Part shown: in pieces, positions 33,330-35,557 of the stretch
How positions within the stretch are numbered: the first letter of the stretch is position 1
Layout of the letters: the number at the start of each line of letters is the position of its first letter
Origin: Sulfurimonas sp.
Lineage (GTDB): Bacteria > Campylobacterota > Campylobacteria > Campylobacterales > Sulfurimonadaceae
Reading direction: 5' to 3'
DNA length: 35,557 nucleotides
Assembly (NCBI GenBank): GCA_026988315.1
Contig: JALSLJ010000097.1
Coordinates: forward strand, 1-35,557
Made by a program: the position numbers and the translations under genes
Notes under the pieces: model-generated
What the model was told of the DNA's origin: nothing
Databases searched by the model: none
Seen by the model: the letters and a program-made list of their open reading frames with translations, nothing else

Positions 33330-35015
33330 CTAAAGTTCAGTTTTTAATACTGCACCATTCGAGGCATTTGAAACCAATAGCTGGTACCTTTTAAGCCATT
33401 TAGACTTAACCTCATTTTTATAAGGTTTCCATGCAGCTTTTCTTTTTGCAATTACCTCTTCACTTACATTAAGCTGTAATAAATGCTTGTCAGTATCTAA
33501 CTCTATCTCATCACCATCTTCTATAAGTGCTATCAGTCCACCCTCAGCAGCTTCAGGAGAAACATGACCTATAGAAGCACCCTTTGTAGCACCTGAAAAA
33601 CGACCGTCTGTAATAAGTGCTACACTCGAACCAAGTCCCATCCCTTGAATAAGAGCAGTTGGAGCAAGCATCTCTTGCATACCAGGACCACCTTTTGGAC
33701 CCTCGTAACGGATAACTACAACATCACCAGCCTTAACTTTATGCCCCATAATTCCAGCGATAGCTTTTGGTTGCGAGTCAAAACACACAGCAGTTCCCTT
33801 GAACTGACGCATATTAGCTTCGATTCCTGCAGTTTTAACAACCGCTCCTTCTAAGGCAAGATTTCCAAAAAGAATAGAAAGTCCACCAACTTGAGAGTAA
33901 GCATTTTCATTTGTATGAATTATCTCCTCATCTAAGATTGTAGCATCCGCTATTCTTTGCTCAAGAGTTTCACCAGAAACCATAAGGCTGTCTAAATGTA
34001 AAAGTCCGCCACGGCGGCTTACCTCTTTCATAACTGCATTAACGCCACCAGCTCTATTTATATCATCCATATGAACTGTACTTAATGATGGGGATATTTT
34101 AGCGATGTGTGCTACTTTATCTGCAATTTTGTTAATATTCTCAATTTTATATTCAACATCTGTTTCTCTAGCAATTGCTAAAAGGTGAAGAACAGTATTT
34201 GAGCTTCCACCCATAGCCATATCCACAACAAAAGCATTATGAATAGCTTTTTCATTCAAAATATTTTTTATTTTAAACCGAGAGTCTTGAGCTTTTGCCA
34301 TTGCAACAACTCTTTTAGCCGCTTTCTTCACAAGTTCAATTCTCTCTGGTGTCATTGCTAAAATGGTGCCATTCCCAGGAAGCGCTATGCCCATAGCTTC
34401 GCAAAGAGTATTCATAGAATTTGCTGTAAACATACCCGAACAGCTTCCACCTGAAGGGCACGCTTCACACTCTATCTCATACAGTTCCTCGTCCGTCATC
34501 TTACCCTCAGCATGTTGACCAACTGCTTCAAATGCAGTAGCAAGGTCAATAGGCGTGCCGTCCGCTTTGTGCCCCGCGGCCATCGGACCACCTGAAACAA
34601 AGATAGTTGGAACATTAACTCTTAAAGCCCCCATAATCATACCTGGAACAATTTTATCACAGTTAGGGATGCATATCATCGCATCTAACTGATGAGCATT
34701 CATAACAGTCTCAATAGAATCTGCAATGATTTCACGAGATGGTAAAGAATAAAGCATCCCCTCATGACCCATGGCTATACCATCATCAACACCTATAGTG
34801 TTAAAAACAAATGGGACACCACCAGCTTCACGGATAGCTTCTTTAACTATTTCACCATATTCATGTAAGAAAAAATGACCTGGAATAATATCTATATAGC
34901 TGTTAGCTATCCCAATAAACGGTTTGTCAAAATCTTCATCTTTTAATCCCGTTGCACGCAATAATGAACGATGTGGGGCTTTATCAAACCCTTTTTTTAT
35001 AATATCACTTCTCAT
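33330..35015 (-). CDS. ilvD: Dihydroxy-acid dehydratase
   Basis: A 561-residue Fe-S enzyme, the third common step in valine and isoleucine synthesis (dihydroxy acid to keto acid). Marks are the [10 protein letters not shown] start, [18 protein letters not shown], and the cluster and active-site block [20 protein letters not shown], with [19 protein letters not shown] near the end. The length is typical. AGGGAT precedes the ATG at 35015. It is 69 bases upstream of thrS. Confidence 0.98.
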   Translation of the reverse strand: MRSDIIKKGFDKAPHRSLLRATGLKDEDFDKPFIGIANSYIDIIPGHFFLHEYGEIVKEAIREAGGVPFVFNTIGVDDGIAMGHEGMLYSLPSREIIADSIETVMNAHQLDAMICIPNCDKIVPGMIMGALRVNVPTIFVSGGPMAAGHKADGTPIDLATAFEAVGQHAEGKMTDEELYEIECEACPSGGSCSGMFTANSMNTLCEAMGIALPGNGTILAMTPERIELVKKAAKRVVAMAKAQDSRFKIKNILNEKAIHNAFVVDMAMGGSSNTVLHLLAIARETDVEYKIENINKIADKVAHIAKISPSLSTVHMDDINRAGGVNAVMKEVSRRGGLLHLDSLMVSGETLEQRIADATILDEEIIHTNENAYSQVGGLSILFGNLALEGAVVKTAGIEANMRQFKGTAVCFDSQPKAIAGIMGHKVKAGDVVVIRYEGPKGGPGMQEMLAPTALIQGMGLGSSVALITDGRFSGATKGASIGHVSPEAAEGGLIALIEDGDEIELDTDKHLLQLNVSEEVIAKRKAAWKPYKNEVKSKWLKRYQLLVSNASNGAVLKTEL

Positions 35016-35095
35016 TTCAATCCCTATAATAGTAGTTTACTTTTAAATTATAAATGCGATTATATCATTTTTTTTAAAATTTGTTGCAAAAACTC

Positions 35096-35124
35096 TTTAC
35101 AAATTAAAATCAATCGGCTATAAT
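35096..35124 (+). promoter_or_regulatory. Sigma70 promoter of the tRNA cluster
   Basis: TTTACA (35096-35101) and TATAAT (35119-35124) are separated by 17 bases, the best full promoter in the window. It fits the need for strong stable-RNA transcription. Transcription should begin near 35131. Confidence 0.75.
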
Positions 35125-35130
35125 TCCGCT

Positions 35131-35155
35131 CACTTAAAAGTTAAGTGCGTTTTTT
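35131..35155 (+). other. Terminator-like hairpin in the tRNA leader
   Basis: CACTTAA (35131-35137) and TTAAGTG (35141-35147) pair around AAG, followed by CG and six T (35150-35155). It has the form of an intrinsic terminator but lies between the promoter and the first tRNA. It may be a processing signal, or it may attenuate transcription. Confidence 0.5.
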
Positions 35156-35159
35156 AACT

Positions 35160-35234
35160 GCGGGAATAGCTCAGTGGTAGAGCACAACCTTGCCAAGGTT
35201 GGGGTCGCGAGTTCGAACCTCGTTTCCCGCTCCA
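35160..35234 (+). tRNA. tRNA-Gly (GCC)
   Basis: Complete cloverleaf with encoded CCA: acceptor GCGGGAA pairs with TTCCCGC, D-arm GCTC/GAGC, anticodon stem CAACC/GGTTG, anticodon GCC at 35192-35194, and GTTCGAA in the T-loop. Reads GGC and GGT codons. Confidence 0.98.
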
Positions 35235-35266
35235 TTATAATTATAAACTGTGAATTCACTCAAGAT

Positions 35267-35353
35267 GCCCGGGTGGCGAAATTGGTAGACGCAGGGGACT
35301 TAAAATCCCCCGGTAGCAATACTGTGCCGGTTCAAGTCCGGCCCCGGGCACCA
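35267..35353 (+). tRNA. tRNA-Leu (TAA)
   Basis: 87 bases with encoded CCA and the long variable arm expected of tRNA-Leu. Acceptor GCCCGGG pairs with CCCGGGC. The anticodon stem is GGGGA/TCCCC, with TAA at 35301-35303. It reads TTA and TTG, the main leucine codons in this AT-rich genome. Confidence 0.98.
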
Positions 35354-35368
35354 TTGTTTGTTGATACT

Positions 35369-35442
35369 GGTGCCATCGCCAAGTGGTAAGGCCGCAGCCT
35401 GCAAAGCTGCTATCCCCAGTTCAAATCTGGGTGGCACCTCCA
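35369..35442 (+). tRNA. tRNA-Cys (GCA)
   Basis: 74 bases with CCA. Acceptor GGTGCCA pairs with TGGCACC, the anticodon stem is GCAGC/GCTGC, and GCA sits at 35401-35403. T-loop GTTCAAA. Confidence 0.97.
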
Positions 35443-35467
35443 GTTTTATTTTTATAAAACTACAAGT

Positions 35468-35556
35468 GGATCTTTGGCAGAGTTGGTCGAATGCACCGGT
35501 CTTGAAAACCGGCGAGGGTCACACCTCCCAGAGTTCGAATCTCTGAGGGTCCACCA
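35468..35556 (+). tRNA. tRNA-Ser (TGA)
   Basis: 89 bases with CCA and a long variable arm. Acceptor GGATCTT pairs with AGGGTCC with two G-U pairs. The anticodon stem is CCGGT/ACCGG and the anticodon TGA lies at 35503-35505. The gene is complete and ends one base before the window edge; the cluster may continue. Confidence 0.96.
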
Positions 35557-35557
35557 C

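Noticed and set aside
35174-35546. Protein-coding frames across 35174-35546
   Set aside because: They run through four complete tRNA genes and are artefacts of the tRNA sequence.

Overview
The window is about 35.6 kb of AT-rich chromosomal DNA from a free-living member of the Campylobacterota, most likely Sulfurimonas or a close relative. Pointers are a ccoNOQP cbb3 oxidase operon with a DUF4006 gene, a porin ending in Phe, an AddAB recombination pair with the Fe-S cysteines of AddB, HisZ beside PurA, a FliJ/MotE-like flagellar pair, a short threonyl-tRNA synthetase, and frequent TTG starts. The genus is inferred; no 16S gene is present. Most genes are housekeeping, tightly packed and often overlapping.

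Layout. 1-340: a repeat patch of palindromic elements and two minisatellites. 342-2365: an RDD membrane protein facing a porin, whose leader can form two competing hairpins. 2366-2748: the debris of a RelE-type toxin locus. 2749-6431: a rightward operon with a SHOCT lipoprotein, an MntA/HepT toxin-antitoxin pair, moaA, queE and queD. 6442-7659: moeA on the minus strand. 7699-9930: a membrane protein, rsmE, rpmE and rsmI. 9916-14977: addB-addA, minus strand. 14984-19863: ccoN-O-Q-P, DUF4006, a hidden 29-residue membrane peptide, a TPM-like protein and FixH. 20114-26103: a long minus-strand run of aminotransferase, hisZ, purA, fliJ-like, motE-like, DUF507 and carA. 26186-27462: a CheY-like regulator divergent from uppP. 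27463-27709: a gap carrying a 30-codon ORF with a good Shine-Dalgarno. 27710-30452: rdgB, a YajR-like transporter and a pentaheme cytochrome c. 30628-35015: a rhombosortase remnant, infC, thrS and ilvD. 35096-35556: a promoter and four tRNA genes (Gly-GCC, Leu-UAA, Cys-GCA, Ser-UGA).

Functional themes: microaerobic respiration (cbb3 oxidase, multiheme cytochrome), molybdopterin synthesis (moaA, moeA), the preQ0/queuosine pathway (queE, queD), translation (rpmE, rsmE, rsmI, infC, thrS, tRNAs) and double-strand break repair (addAB). No prophage, IS element or CRISPR array was seen. The most notable items beyond routine annotation are the covarying palindromic repeat family, the MntA/HepT pair coupled into a cofactor operon beside a dead RelE locus, two small ORFs with clear ribosome-binding sites (the 27513 peptide could be a type I toxin), and the porin leader.
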